A program made the position numbers and the translations under genes. The notes beneath the pieces were generated by a model that was not told where the DNA came from, ran no database searches, and was given only the letters and a program-made list of their open reading frames with translations. Of a stretch of DNA of 64,000 nucleotides, positions 28,468 through 38,475 are shown piece by piece. How positions within the stretch are numbered: position 1 is the first letter of the stretch; the number at the start of each line of letters is the position of its first letter. Origin of the DNA: Muribaculaceae bacterium (lineage in GTDB: Bacteria > Bacteroidota > Bacteroidia > Bacteroidales > Muribaculaceae); assembly GCA_022509105.1 (NCBI GenBank), contig JAFLTV010000001.1:1-64000 (forward strand). The letters run 5' to 3'.

Positions 28468-29061
28468 ATGGATATAAAAGACTTACTTTTTTCAAGTAAT
28501 AAACCAATCAAGCCACATAGCGGGGCTTTATTGATTTCCGAGCCACTGATGGTCGATTCTTATTTCTCGAGGTCAGTTGTGCTGGTTCTCGACGAGCCGG
28601 AAGACGGGGGTCATTTCGGCCTTATTCTCAACAAATCGACTGATATGACTCTCAAGGATCTCATGCCCGAATGGGAAGAGGGAGAGAAAATTCCCGTGTA
28701 TTGTGGAGGTCCTGTAGATCTTCAGCGTATGTTTCTTCTCCACACTCTTGGCCAAAATCTTGGACCGGCTGTGGAAGTTGTTCCCGGTGTTTATGTAGGA
28801 GCCGATATCGATAAAATAATAGAATATATCGACAACGGGGGAGAGGTGGAAGGAAAACTTCGATTTTTCCTGGGCTATTGTGGCTGGTCGCCGGGACAAC
28901 TTGATGCAGAAATTAAAAACAACAGTTGGGCCGTTAATCCTTTCCCATTAAACAATCTTCTCTCCGGAAAAGGAGAAAAGTTCTGGCGTAAGGAAGTGGA
29001 ACAATTAGGCGATGATTACCGAAGCTGGCTTCTCGTCCCTTCGAATCCTTCACTCAATTGA
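28468..29061 (+). CDS. YqgE/AlgH family protein
   Basis: About 197 residues from ATG 28468. The family blocks are clear: GALLISEPLMVDSYFSRSVVLVLDE, GLILNKSTDMTL, VYCGGPVD, and FFLGYCGWSPGQLDAEI. The biochemical role is not established. An upstream in-frame ATG at 28411 would add 19 unlike residues and place the start within the aspartokinase promoter region. Its 3' end overlaps the convergent acetyltransferase gene by 12 bases. Confidence 0.93.
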   Translation: MDIKDLLFSSNKPIKPHSGALLISEPLMVDSYFSRSVVLVLDEPEDGGHFGLILNKSTDMTLKDLMPEWEEGEKIPVYCGGPVDLQRMFLLHTLGQNLGPAVEVVPGVYVGADIDKIIEYIDNGGEVEGKLRFFLGYCGWSPGQLDAEIKNNSWAVNPFPLNNLLSGKGEKFWRKEVEQLGDDYRSWLLVPSNPSLN

Positions 29062-29589
29062 TTGGGCCGGCTTTAATTTCTTTGTGAAAATCTTCATGCC
29101 AGCAAATTTGCCGTCGGGAGTGCTGAGCCAGTCTTTTAATTCTCCTTGCAATTCATAGTTTCTACCGGAGAAAAGCTTTTCTGCCTTAGCATGAGAAGCC
29201 TCCACTTTTGCTCCAAGCTGATGCAGGTGAAGAGTATTGTGCGCATAATCCTCTATGAGATCAAGGGTCTCACCGGCATAACCTTTTCCTCTATAATCCT
29301 TGCAAATATAGATTCCGATATAGGCTCTCTGATGTCTTTGAGACACATCATAAAGATCTATTATTCCTACAGGATTCTTATTTACTTTTTCCGTAATTAT
29401 AAGACGGAGCTGGCCTGCCGTGAAAGGATCCGCATCATAGTTGAGGGCATAGTCTCTCAGAATCCTTCTTGAGAGAGGAGCTATAGTGTCGCTATATCTC
29501 CAGGCCTGTTCATCATTTTCAACTTCATACATGAAGTCGGCATCTCCCGGCTCGAGGGCCCTCAGATGGAGTCGTTGTGAATGTAACAT
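29050..29589 (-). CDS. GNAT family N-acetyltransferase (RimJ-like)
   Basis: About 179 residues from ATG 29589, chosen because it begins the domain (MLHSQRLHLRALEPGD) and does not overlap recR. The acetyl-CoA loop reads CKDYRGKGYAGETL and the strand before it reads AYIGIYI. LGAKVEASHAKAEKLF is the RimJ/RimL-type end region. The substrate is unknown, either a protein N-terminus or a small amine. The start is 7 bases after the recR stop, so the genes are probably co-transcribed. Confidence 0.9.
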   Translation of the reverse strand: MLHSQRLHLRALEPGDADFMYEVENDEQAWRYSDTIAPLSRRILRDYALNYDADPFTAGQLRLIITEKVNKNPVGIIDLYDVSQRHQRAYIGIYICKDYRGKGYAGETLDLIEDYAHNTLHLHQLGAKVEASHAKAEKLFSGRNYELQGELKDWLSTPDGKFAGMKIFTKKLKPAQSIE

Positions 29590-29596
29590 ATATTTA

Positions 29597-30223
29597 TTAT
29601 TTTCCCGAGTAACTGTCTGAAAAAAGAATCCTGTTTTGTATCGACTTCCCAAGTGTTAGTTCGTCGGTATATTCAAGTTCATTTCCCAGACTCAATCCTC
29701 TGGCGAGCATTGTTACTTTTACGGGTAGTTCACTTAATTTTCGATATATATAGAAATTGGTTGTGTCTCCTTCAATTGTAGGACTGAGCGCCAGAATCAC
29801 CTCTTCGATTTTTTCTTCGGCAACTCGATTTACAAGGCTTTCTATTTCTAAATCCGAGGGTCCGATTCCATCCAGAGGAGATATTAATCCTCCTAAAACA
29901 TGGTATAATCCGTGATGCTGGTGGGTGGCTTCTATTGTAATCACGTCCTTAACATTTTCAACCACACACACTGTAGATTTGTCTCTGCGAGGATCACTGC
30001 ATATAGGACATTTTTCCTCTTCAGATATGTTGTGACACTCTTGACAATAGCTGATTTTTTCCCTCATTTCAATTATAGACTCTCCGAGGGATTTAGCTTC
30101 CTCGGGATCTCGCCTCAAAAGATGAAGAGCCAATCTTAATGCTGTTTTTTTCCCGATACCCGGTAATTTCGACAGCTCAGCTACCGCTTTTTCAAGCAAT
30201 GTGGAATTGAATTGTGATTCCAT
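29597..30223 (-). CDS. recR: Recombination protein RecR
   Basis: A 208-residue clamp-like DNA repair protein that works with RecO to load RecA on SSB-coated gaps. The helix-hairpin-helix ([18 protein letters not shown], 18-35), the four-Cys zinc finger ([16 protein letters not shown]) and the Toprim domain ([26 protein letters not shown]) are intact. Slightly longer than the E. coli protein. It is divergent from ruvA, another recombination gene, with about 85 bases between the two starts. Confidence 0.97.
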   Translation of the reverse strand: MESQFNSTLLEKAVAELSKLPGIGKKTALRLALHLLRRDPEEAKSLGESIIEMREKISYCQECHNISEEEKCPICSDPRRDKSTVCVVENVKDVITIEATHQHHGLYHVLGGLISPLDGIGPSDLEIESLVNRVAEEKIEEVILALSPTIEGDTTNFYIYRKLSELPVKVTMLARGLSLGNELEYTDELTLGKSIQNRILFSDSYSGK

Positions 30224-30278
30224 ATTGCAAAATTACAAAAATATCCTGTAGTGGACCCTTAATTTATATAAGTTTCAT

Positions 30279-30286
30279 TATTTTTG
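30279..30286 (+). promoter_or_regulatory. -7 box for ruvA-sprA
   Basis: TATTTTTG fits TAnnTTTG, 23 bases before the ruvA ATG. No good -33 box is seen, so support is moderate. Confidence 0.4.
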
Positions 30287-30309
30287 TAGACGTTAATTTA
30301 AAAAATGAT

Positions 30310-30900
30310 ATGATTGAATATCTTAAAGGAGAGCTCACCGAACTGAATCCGGCGCTTTGTGTTTTGGAATGTGGCGGAGTCGGATATGGCATAAACATCA
30401 CGCTTTTAGACTATGATGCCATGAATTCAGGTAAAAGCCGTGAGAACGTGAAACTATATATTCATGAATCTATACGCGAAGACGGACATGATTTATATGG
30501 ATTCCTATCTAAAGAGGGGCGTGAGGCTTTCAGAATGTTGTTAAGTGTGAGCGGGGTTGGTCCTAACACAGCTCGTCTGATACTTTCTTCTCTAAGTGTC
30601 AGTCAACTTTTCGATGCCATTAGTTCAGGCAATGAAATTCCCCTCAAATCCGTGAAAGGCATTGGAGGAAAGACAGCTCAAAGAATTATAGTAGACCTTA
30701 AAGATAAAATAAAGGGAGCCTCTGTGGCGTTTAATTTAAGTACGCCGGTGTCCGGGGCTTCATTTGATGATGCGGCGGCAGCCCTCGTAATGTTAGGGTT
30801 CTCTATGCAGCAAAGTCAAAAAGTACTAACCAAACTATTTACTAAAGAACCGACACTGAGCGCGGAGCAAGCTATCAAACTTGCCTTGAAGATGCTCTGA
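30310..30900 (+). CDS. ruvA: Holliday junction branch-migration protein RuvA
   Basis: About 196 residues from ATG 30310 (MIEYLKGELTELNPA), the normal RuvA N-terminus; a longer reading frame upstream does not resemble the family. An OB domain (1-65) is followed by helix-hairpin-helix motifs (FRMLLSVSGVGPNTARLILS; LKSVKGIGGKTAQRIIVDLKDKI) and the C-terminal RuvB-contact domain after a short linker. It holds four-way junctions for RuvB. The sprA ATG comes one base after its stop, so sprA is probably translationally coupled. Confidence 0.97.
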   Translation: MIEYLKGELTELNPALCVLECGGVGYGINITLLDYDAMNSGKSRENVKLYIHESIREDGHDLYGFLSKEGREAFRMLLSVSGVGPNTARLILSSLSVSQLFDAISSGNEIPLKSVKGIGGKTAQRIIVDLKDKIKGASVAFNLSTPVSGASFDDAAAALVMLGFSMQQSQKVLTKLFTKEPTLSAEQAIKLALKML

Positions 30901-30901
30901 A

Positions 30902-33900
30902 ATGTCTGGCACTAAATTCAAGAAAACATATTTTCCGCGTCTTGTTTTCCTTGCTACAGTGATTATTGTGGCAAGCATTCTTATGCCCGGACAATATCGG
31001 AAGTCGGAGCTTCTTCCACCTCCCGCTCCTGTGCCTGAATATCTCGATGAAACCACCCGGATACCCGACAGCGTTTTTCTTCCTTCTCCGGTGCAAACAA
31101 CTATTCCTCAAGAATATGCCGACTATATCGGAAAGGAATATGCGATGGATTTAAACACTCCGTCAAACATCACTTTAGAGCCCGAATATGATCCCGAAAC
31201 GGGCAGATATATACTTCATAGCAGAGTCGGAGGGCAGGATATCATCACCCCTTTCATGATGACTGCCGAGGAATATAATAATATTGTCAACCGTCGGGAG
31301 ATGTTTGAATACTTCCAACAGAGGAATTCTGAAATTTTTAATAATAATGAGAAGGAGGCTTTCAATCTTCTCGACATGAATTTCGCCTTGGGTCCTTTGG
31401 AAAAAGTGTTTGGTCCGGGCGGTATCCGACTCACGACTCAGGGTTCTATTCAGCTCTCTATGGGAATAAAGAGCAACAAGACAGATAATCCGTCGTTATC
31501 TCTTAAATCAAGAAGGAAGACTTTCTTCAGCTTCGATCAGAAAATCCAGGCTTCTATAGGAGCTTCGGTGGGCGACAAGCTGAAGTTTGACATGACTTAT
31601 AACACAGACGCTACATTCGATTTCGATTCGAAAAACCTGAAGCTTGTTTACGAAGGCAAGGAAGATGAAATCATAAAGAATATTGAGGCAGGTAATGTCA
31701 GCATGACCACAGGGTCGAGCCTTATTCGAGGCGGAACATCCTTATTCGGTATGAAAGCCAAATTGCAATTCGGCAAGTTGACTCTCACAGGCTTGGTAAG
31801 CCAGCAAAATAGCGAATCTCAGACTATTAATACCACCGGAGGAGTCCAGACCACGTCCTATTCCATCAAAGCCGATGACTATGATGAAAATCGCCACTTC
31901 TTCCTCGCGCAGTATTTTTATGATAATTATGACACATTTGCTTCCAGGTTGCCTCATGTCTCTTCCGGAATCAATATAACAAGGATAGAAGTATGGGTCA
32001 CCAATAAAAGCAGCCAATATGACGAGGCAAGAAACTTTGTTGGATTTATGGACCTTGGTGAAAACACCCGGCTTGCTAATGATTTCTGGGTTCCCAACTT
32101 GAGTTTCTATAATCCTTCGAATAAATCTAACAATCTTCTTGAGGTTCTTAAAACTGATTTTCCGGAAGCGCGTAATATCAATAGTGTCACCCAAGCCCTC
32201 GCTCCGTTGCAGTCTTATGGAATAACAGGAGGCACGGATTATGAGAAGGTGGAAAGCGCACGTCTTCTGAAGTCGTCTGAATATTCTTTAAATTCCACTT
32301 TAGGATATATTTCGCTAAAGTCTCAACTGAACAACGACGAAGTACTGGCTGTCGCTTATGAATACACCTATAATGGCCAGGTGTATCAAGTGGGAGAGTT
32401 CTCAAGTGACGTCACTTCCACATCGGAATGTCTTTATTTGAAAATGTTGAAGGGAACCACTGTTTCGCCTAAGCTTCCCATGTGGAAACTTATGATGAAA
32501 AATGTTTATTCCTTGGGAGCCTACCAGCTGCAAAAAAACAAGTTTAAATTAAATATCAAATATTTGAGTGACACGACAGGTGTCGAAATCAACTATCTGC
32601 CGGTAGGCGATATTGCAAATATACCTCTACTTCAAGTCATGAACCTCGACCGGATTGACTCCAATCAGGAATCCAATCCCGACGGCTTCTTCGACTATAT
32701 TGAAGGCTATACGGTTCAACCCACAAACGGCCGAATAATATTCCCGGTTGCAGAACCTTTCGGCAGCAATCTGGAGAGAAGGATAGGAAATGTTGAACTT
32801 GCCGAACCCTATGTCTATAAAGAGCTTTACGATTCAACTCTAGTAGTAGCTCGTCAGTTTGCGGATAAAAATAAGTTTACAATTTCCGGTGAATATCAGG
32901 CATCCAACGGTGCAACCATACGCTTAAATGCGATGAATGTGCCGAGAGGATCTGTTGTTGTAATGGCAGGCGGTGTTGTCCTCACGGAAAACAGCGATTA
33001 TACTGTCGATTACAGCATGGGTATCGTGACCATCACCAATCAAAGTATTATTGATTCAGGCACAAATGTGAGCGTGACTCTCGAGAATCAGTCTTTATTC
33101 AGCATGCAGAGAAAGACTTTGCTCGGTCTTGATGCTCAATATCAGTTTAATAAAGATTTCTCTATGGGAGCCACTGTAATGCATTTCTCAGAAAAGGCAT
33201 TGACAGAAAAGGTAAGCATAGGAGATGAGCTGATAAACAACACTATGTGGGGATTGAATCTGAACTATAATAAGGAATTCATGTGGCTTACAAATCTTTT
33301 AAACAAAGTTCCGACAATCAATGCCACAGCTCCTTCCGCGTTCAGGCTCAATGCAGAATTCGCACAAATCGTGCCCCAGAAACAGAGAGCAGGCACTACT
33401 AAAGGCTCATCATATATTGATGATTTTGAAGGCACGCAGACAGGCATCGACCTTCGCAATCCCTATTCATGGACATTGGCATCTACTCCCTATGATTCAG
33501 GACCCGATGCATTGTTCCCTGAAGCCGGCCTCTCTAACAATGTGGATTATGGTAAAAACCGCGCACTCCTTGCATGGAATTACATTGATCGTTTCTGGAC
33601 CCAGAAAAATTCAAATCTTATTCCGGGCTATATCCGTAATGACCTGAAACAGCTTTCCAACCCTTATATCCGAGAGGTCAGGGTTGACGAAATTTATCCC
33701 GGCCGAGACATTCTTTACGGAGAATCAAACTATGTTCAGACCCTCAATCTATCTTTTTATCCGAAAGAAAGAGGCCCCTATAACCTGGATGCTGAAAACA
33801 TTGATAACGAAGGCAATCTCCTTTATCCGGAGAAGAGATGGGGTGGCATAATGAGGAAGATGGATAATCCCAATTTTGAGCAAAACAATGTGGAATATCT

Positions 33901-36900
33901 GCAATTCTGGCTCCTTGATCCTTTCCTCGACCCGGAAAATCCGAATGAAGAAGGTGGCGACCTTTACTTTAACTTCGGTGAAGTTAGTGAAGATATCCTT
34001 AAAGACGGCATGAAGAGCTATGAGAATGGTATTCCGGTCGATGGAAACTATGATTTCATAACTGAAACTAACTGGGGTAGGGTGTCTACTCAGAACTCTC
34101 TTACCTACGCCTTTGAAAATTCAGAAAATGCAAGAGTGCTTCAGGATGTGGGTCTTGACGGCTTGCCTAATGAAGACGAATTTGAATTCAGTTCTTATGC
34201 CGAATATATTGAGAAGCTAAGACAGAAGCTCCCCCCGGAAACGATAGCAAAGATGCAGGAAATTCCTTTCTCTCCTATGAACGACCCTGCAGGAGATAAT
34301 TATCATTTCTATAGAAGCGATTATTATGACAATACCCGAGCCGGCATTCTTGAACGTTACAAAAGATATAACGGCGTCGAAATGAATTCTCTGTCACCCG
34401 ATCAGAGCACAAATCCTTACTATCAATCGGCAAGAAGCGTGCCTGACGTTGAAGATATAAACCAGGATAATACTCTGAATGAGTATGAAAGATATTTTGA
34501 ATATAAAGTTTCACTTCGTCCCGAGGATATGGTTGTGGGTCAGAACTATATCACCGACCGTCGTGAGAAAGTCGTGACTACAAGAGAGGGAACCGCAACC
34601 ACAGTGTGGTATCAGTTTAAGATTCCTTTGAATAAGCCCGACAAGGTTGTTGGCGGTATCAATGATTTCACCACTATCCGCTTTGCCCGTATGTTTATGA
34701 CCGGTTTTAAGGAAGTGACCCACCTTCGTTTCGCTTCTTTGGAATTGGTGAGAGGGGAATGGCGTGACTATGAATTCAATCTTAACAGCAGGAATGATGC
34801 TCCGGCAGAAGGGGAACTTGACATGTCGATTGTTAATATTGAGGAAAATGCCGGAAGAACGCCTATTAATTATGTGCTTCCTCCCGATGTGAGCCGACAG
34901 CAAGATCCGGGTCAATCTCAGGCTACGCAGCTTAATGAACAGTCGCTCCAGATGAAGGTGACCGGTTTGCAGCCCGGTGACGCCCGTGGAGCTTATAAGA
35001 ACACTCAACTCGACCTCCGTATTTATAAAAGAATGCAGATGTGGGTTCATGCTGAAGCTCTCGTCAATGATGCAACAAACCTGAAAGACGGTGACCTCGC
35101 TATTTTTATTCGCCTTGGTTCCGACGTAAAAAACAACTATTATGAATATGAAATCCCATTGTCACTGACTCCTCCCGGAGTTTATAACAATTATAATTAT
35201 TCCGATCGTCAGAAAGTGTGGCCGATTTCAAATTTCCTCGATGTGCCTTTTGACGTCTTCACGGATATAAAGGTAAACCGCAATCGTGATATGAGCGCAC
35301 ATGTGGAAAATGTCGGTTATATGATTCTTTATTCACAGTTGGATCCTAACAATACCCATAACACTGTGAGCGTCTTGGGGAACCCGAGTTTGAGTGATGT
35401 CCGCACTATGCTTATCGGTATCCGCAATAAATCCAATTCTGTCAAAGAGGGTATAATATGGGTAAATGAATTGCGTGTTACGGATTTTAATGAATATGGA
35501 GGTTGGGCCGCTAATGTGAATGCTAATTTGAGTCTCAGCGATATAGGTATGGTCAATTTCGCCATGCATAAGGAGACTTCCGGGTTTGGTGGTGTCGACC
35601 AGGGTCTTTCTTCACGACGTCTCGACGACTATCAGCAATACACCGTGGCTGTTCAAGGTGATGTTGGCCGCATACTTCCGGAAAAAGCCAAACTCAATGC
35701 ACCTGTCTATTATTCCCGTTCAAATGAAACAACAACTCCAAGGTATAATCCTTTAGACCAGGATATACTTTTGAAAGATGCTTTGGATGCTGCAACAACC
35801 AAACATGAGAAAGACTCCATAAAATCTTTTGCCCTGACCCGGAAAACTGTAGAAAGTTTTTCAGTATCAAATTTTAGATTCAACATTCAGAGCAAGAATC
35901 CGATGCCATGGGATCCGGCCAACTTCCAGCTTGCATTCTCATTCAATAAGCAAATGAATGTGAATCCCACCACCGAATATGAAAACACTTATGATTATCG
36001 TGGCAGCTTCCAGTATAGCTATAGCCCGTATATAAAACCATGGAAACCTTTCTCAAAATTGGGAGGTAAGGGTAAGACTGCAAAATTCTTTAAAGACTGG
36101 GGGTTGAACTGGATGTTTACAAATCTGACGTTCTTCACCAACATGACAAGATATTATTACGAAGAACAGACAAGAAGTGAAACCGATGTTAATTTCCAGC
36201 TCCCGGTCCAGGTTAGTAAAAACTTTTATTGGAACCGGCAGTTGAACCTTACATGGAATCTGACTCAGTCGCTGAGTTTCAGTTTCGCAAGCAACACCAT
36301 GGCAAGGATTGAAGAGACATTGGGGGCTGTGAACAGAAAACTGTTCCCTGACAAATATAGGGAATGGAAAGACACGGTTCTCTCCTCTATCAGGGGGCTC
36401 GGCACACCATGGAATTATAATCAGACATTCACAGGTTCTTATAAGGCTCCCTTCAGCAAGATCGGGTTCCTGGATTATCTCACCGGGAATGTCAGTTACA
36501 CATCCACATATCAATGGGACAAGGGGGCAACTGTCGAAGATTTATATTTAGGCAATTCTATCCAGAATATGACAACCTGGAATGCTGATGCACGCTTGAA
36601 TTTCGAGAATCTTTTCAATAAGAGTAACTATCTCCAGGAGGTGAATAAACGCTTTTCAAAATCGACTTCGAAGCAAGTCAATAACAGGAATATAAAAGGG
36701 AAGAATGCGCCAAAGAGTAAGAGGGTGGAAAGAGCTGTGACGCTTTCCCCCGACACCACAACTCTCTTTAAACATAATCTCAAGACAAAAGATGTGAAGC
36801 TGACAGCTTCCAAGAATGGAAAGCCTTTCAAGATAGAATATAAAGTGTTGGATGAAAACTCAGTGGAGATTCTAAATAAGGATAAGGGTTCTATCAAAGT

Positions 36901-38374
36901 TTTGGTGAAAGAGGAAGTAAAGGAAGAAAAAAGATCGGCAGGCAGGGAGATTGCAGACCATGTTGTGCGATTTCTGATGATGCCCCGCAGCCTCTCTTTC
37001 AGATGGCGAAGCAGCCATTCTCTGATTCTGCCTCAGTTCTCTCCGAATGTGGGCGATATCTTCGGCCAAAGCAACAAATATGGGGGAGGACTTGCTCCGG
37101 GTCTCGATTTTGCTTTCGGTTTCTACGACGAATCTTTTATCGAGAAAGCTATGTCTAAAGACTGGTTGCTTACCGGAACCGATATGACGTCTCCTGCTAT
37201 ATGGAACCAAGGTAAGGAATTTAATTTTGAATTCACGGTTGAGCCTATAAGGGGCCTTAAGATTGTGTTGACAAGCAACCTTACCGACAACAGGACACGT
37301 CAGGTGCAGTTCATGTATCAGGACATGCCCACAAGTCTTAGCGGTTCTTATACCAGAACCCATGTGGCGATTGCAAGTGCATTGAAAAATTCTAAGGCTG
37401 CAGACGGTTATAATTCGGAAGCCTTCAATAAATTCTTAAGTTATATTCCCGTAATCGCTCAAAGAGTGGAAGCGGGATATCAGGGCGCCCGATATCCCGA
37501 TCAAGGTTTCCTGAAAGATAGTCCACTTGCAGGCACACCCTACGATCCTATGCAAGGTTCTGTTTTGTCTACAAGCCCCGATGTCTTAATCCCTGCTTTC
37601 ATAGCTGCTTATAGCGGATATAGTCCCGAGAAAGTGACTTTATCTCATTTCCCCGGATTAAGTGCTATGCGGCCTAATTGGAGAGTGACCTACGACGGCT
37701 TTATTCAGATGGGAAATATGAGTAATATTTTCAAAGCTTTCACATTATCCCATGCTTATCAATGCACATATTCCGTGGGCAGTTATTCAAGCTATCTTAA
37801 TTGGGTGGGAATAAATGAAAATATGGGTTTCACTTTAAATGAACTCACACAGCAACCTGTTCCTTCATCTCCATATAATATCTCTTCCGTTGCAATCACT
37901 GAAAGATTTGCTCCACTTATAGGAGTGAATGTAACTTTCAACAACGATGTTTCTTTAAATGCTGAATATAGAGACTCCAGAACGTTGAATCTTAATTCGG
38001 CGGCAGGTCAGATTGTGGAAACCACAAGCAAACAGATCACAATAGGTGCCGGCTGGAAAATTGCTGAGTTTAATAAAGTTATTAAGATTGGCAGCAAGCA
38101 GACGGGCATTAGCAACGACCTTTCTTTGAATCTTGATTTCAGCCTTAGCAATAACCAGGCTTTAATTAGAAGAATAGAGACGGCCTATACACAAGCCACC
38201 ACCGGAACCCAAACCCTTTCGATCAACTTCATGGCAAGTTATCAAATGAGCCGTAGAATCACTCTATCAGCATTCTTCGACCATCAGGTTAACAAGCCTT
38301 TGGTCTCCAATAGTTCTTATCCTACTTCCAACTCAAACTATGGAATTGCCGTCAATATCTCCCTCGCGAGATAA
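30902..38374 (+). CDS. sprA: SprA/Sov, type IX secretion outer-membrane translocon
   Basis: A 2490-residue giant beta-barrel, the protein-conducting channel of the type IX secretion system. A signal-anchor-like segment (FPRLVFLATVIIVASILMPGQ) opens it. ALGPLEKVFGPGGIRLTTQGSIQLSMGIKS near residue 165 and GSSLIRGGTSLFGMKAKLQFGKLTLTGLVSQQ near 275 are characteristic SprA blocks. Dozens of amphipathic strands continue to the end (YGIAVNISLAR). It is the longest gene in the window and shows no frame break. Adjacency to ruvA recurs in other Bacteroidota, as I recall. Its likely cargo in this window is the pair of T9SS-tailed proteins at 51.9-56.5 kb. Confidence 0.96.
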   Translation: MSGTKFKKTYFPRLVFLATVIIVASILMPGQYRKSELLPPPAPVPEYLDETTRIPDSVFLPSPVQTTIPQEYADYIGKEYAMDLNTPSNITLEPEYDPETGRYILHSRVGGQDIITPFMMTAEEYNNIVNRREMFEYFQQRNSEIFNNNEKEAFNLLDMNFALGPLEKVFGPGGIRLTTQGSIQLSMGIKSNKTDNPSLSLKSRRKTFFSFDQKIQASIGASVGDKLKFDMTYNTDATFDFDSKNLKLVYEGKEDEIIKNIEAGNVSMTTGSSLIRGGTSLFGMKAKLQFGKLTLTGLVSQQNSESQTINTTGGVQTTSYSIKADDYDENRHFFLAQYFYDNYDTFASRLPHVSSGINITRIEVWVTNKSSQYDEARNFVGFMDLGENTRLANDFWVPNLSFYNPSNKSNNLLEVLKTDFPEARNINSVTQALAPLQSYGITGGTDYEKVESARLLKSSEYSLNSTLGYISLKSQLNNDEVLAVAYEYTYNGQVYQVGEFSSDVTSTSECLYLKMLKGTTVSPKLPMWKLMMKNVYSLGAYQLQKNKFKLNIKYLSDTTGVEINYLPVGDIANIPLLQVMNLDRIDSNQESNPDGFFDYIEGYTVQPTNGRIIFPVAEPFGSNLERRIGNVELAEPYVYKELYDSTLVVARQFADKNKFTISGEYQASNGATIRLNAMNVPRGSVVVMAGGVVLTENSDYTVDYSMGIVTITNQSIIDSGTNVSVTLENQSLFSMQRKTLLGLDAQYQFNKDFSMGATVMHFSEKALTEKVSIGDELINNTMWGLNLNYNKEFMWLTNLLNKVPTINATAPSAFRLNAEFAQIVPQKQRAGTTKGSSYIDDFEGTQTGIDLRNPYSWTLASTPYDSGPDALFPEAGLSNNVDYGKNRALLAWNYIDRFWTQKNSNLIPGYIRNDLKQLSNPYIREVRVDEIYPGRDILYGESNYVQTLNLSFYPKERGPYNLDAENIDNEGNLLYPEKRWGGIMRKMDNPNFEQNNVEYLQFWLLDPFLDPENPNEEGGDLYFNFGEVSEDILKDGMKSYENGIPVDGNYDFITETNWGRVSTQNSLTYAFENSENARVLQDVGLDGLPNEDEFEFSSYAEYIEKLRQKLPPETIAKMQEIPFSPMNDPAGDNYHFYRSDYYDNTRAGILERYKRYNGVEMNSLSPDQSTNPYYQSARSVPDVEDINQDNTLNEYERYFEYKVSLRPEDMVVGQNYITDRREKVVTTREGTATTVWYQFKIPLNKPDKVVGGINDFTTIRFARMFMTGFKEVTHLRFASLELVRGEWRDYEFNLNSRNDAPAEGELDMSIVNIEENAGRTPINYVLPPDVSRQQDPGQSQATQLNEQSLQMKVTGLQPGDARGAYKNTQLDLRIYKRMQMWVHAEALVNDATNLKDGDLAIFIRLGSDVKNNYYEYEIPLSLTPPGVYNNYNYSDRQKVWPISNFLDVPFDVFTDIKVNRNRDMSAHVENVGYMILYSQLDPNNTHNTVSVLGNPSLSDVRTMLIGIRNKSNSVKEGIIWVNELRVTDFNEYGGWAANVNANLSLSDIGMVNFAMHKETSGFGGVDQGLSSRRLDDYQQYTVAVQGDVGRILPEKAKLNAPVYYSRSNETTTPRYNPLDQDILLKDALDAATTKHEKDSIKSFALTRKTVESFSVSNFRFNIQSKNPMPWDPANFQLAFSFNKQMNVNPTTEYENTYDYRGSFQYSYSPYIKPWKPFSKLGGKGKTAKFFKDWGLNWMFTNLTFFTNMTRYYYEEQTRSETDVNFQLPVQVSKNFYWNRQLNLTWNLTQSLSFSFASNTMARIEETLGAVNRKLFPDKYREWKDTVLSSIRGLGTPWNYNQTFTGSYKAPFSKIGFLDYLTGNVSYTSTYQWDKGATVEDLYLGNSIQNMTTWNADARLNFENLFNKSNYLQEVNKRFSKSTSKQVNNRNIKGKNAPKSKRVERAVTLSPDTTTLFKHNLKTKDVKLTASKNGKPFKIEYKVLDENSVEILNKDKGSIKVLVKEEVKEEKRSAGREIADHVVRFLMMPRSLSFRWRSSHSLILPQFSPNVGDIFGQSNKYGGGLAPGLDFAFGFYDESFIEKAMSKDWLLTGTDMTSPAIWNQGKEFNFEFTVEPIRGLKIVLTSNLTDNRTRQVQFMYQDMPTSLSGSYTRTHVAIASALKNSKAADGYNSEAFNKFLSYIPVIAQRVEAGYQGARYPDQGFLKDSPLAGTPYDPMQGSVLSTSPDVLIPAFIAAYSGYSPEKVTLSHFPGLSAMRPNWRVTYDGFIQMGNMSNIFKAFTLSHAYQCTYSVGSYSSYLNWVGINENMGFTLNELTQQPVPSSPYNISSVAITERFAPLIGVNVTFNNDVSLNAEYRDSRTLNLNSAAGQIVETTSKQITIGAGWKIAEFNKVIKIGSKQTGISNDLSLNLDFSLSNNQALIRRIETAYTQATTGTQTLSINFMASYQMSRRITLSAFFDHQVNKPLVSNSSYPTSNSNYGIAVNISLAR

Positions 38375-38475
38375 GAAAGCACCCTTCCATTTTAAAAGCC
38401 TGATTCACTTATTGTATATTAGAGGTTAATCCTATGAGGAATTATAGGATAGGATACGGATAAGAAAGTCTTCTG

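Noticed and set aside
30228-30235. TAATTTTG on the minus strand as the recR promoter
   Set aside because: It lies only four bases from the recR ATG, so transcription would start within or after the start codon.
34511-35050. A 179-codon open frame on the minus strand
   Set aside because: It lies wholly inside sprA, has no family resemblance and no promoter; it is a shadow of the coding frame.
38429-38450. Inverted repeat ATCCTAT/ATAGGAT between sprA and the binding-protein gene as a terminator
   Set aside because: The stem is only 7 bp and AT-rich, with no T run following in either direction.
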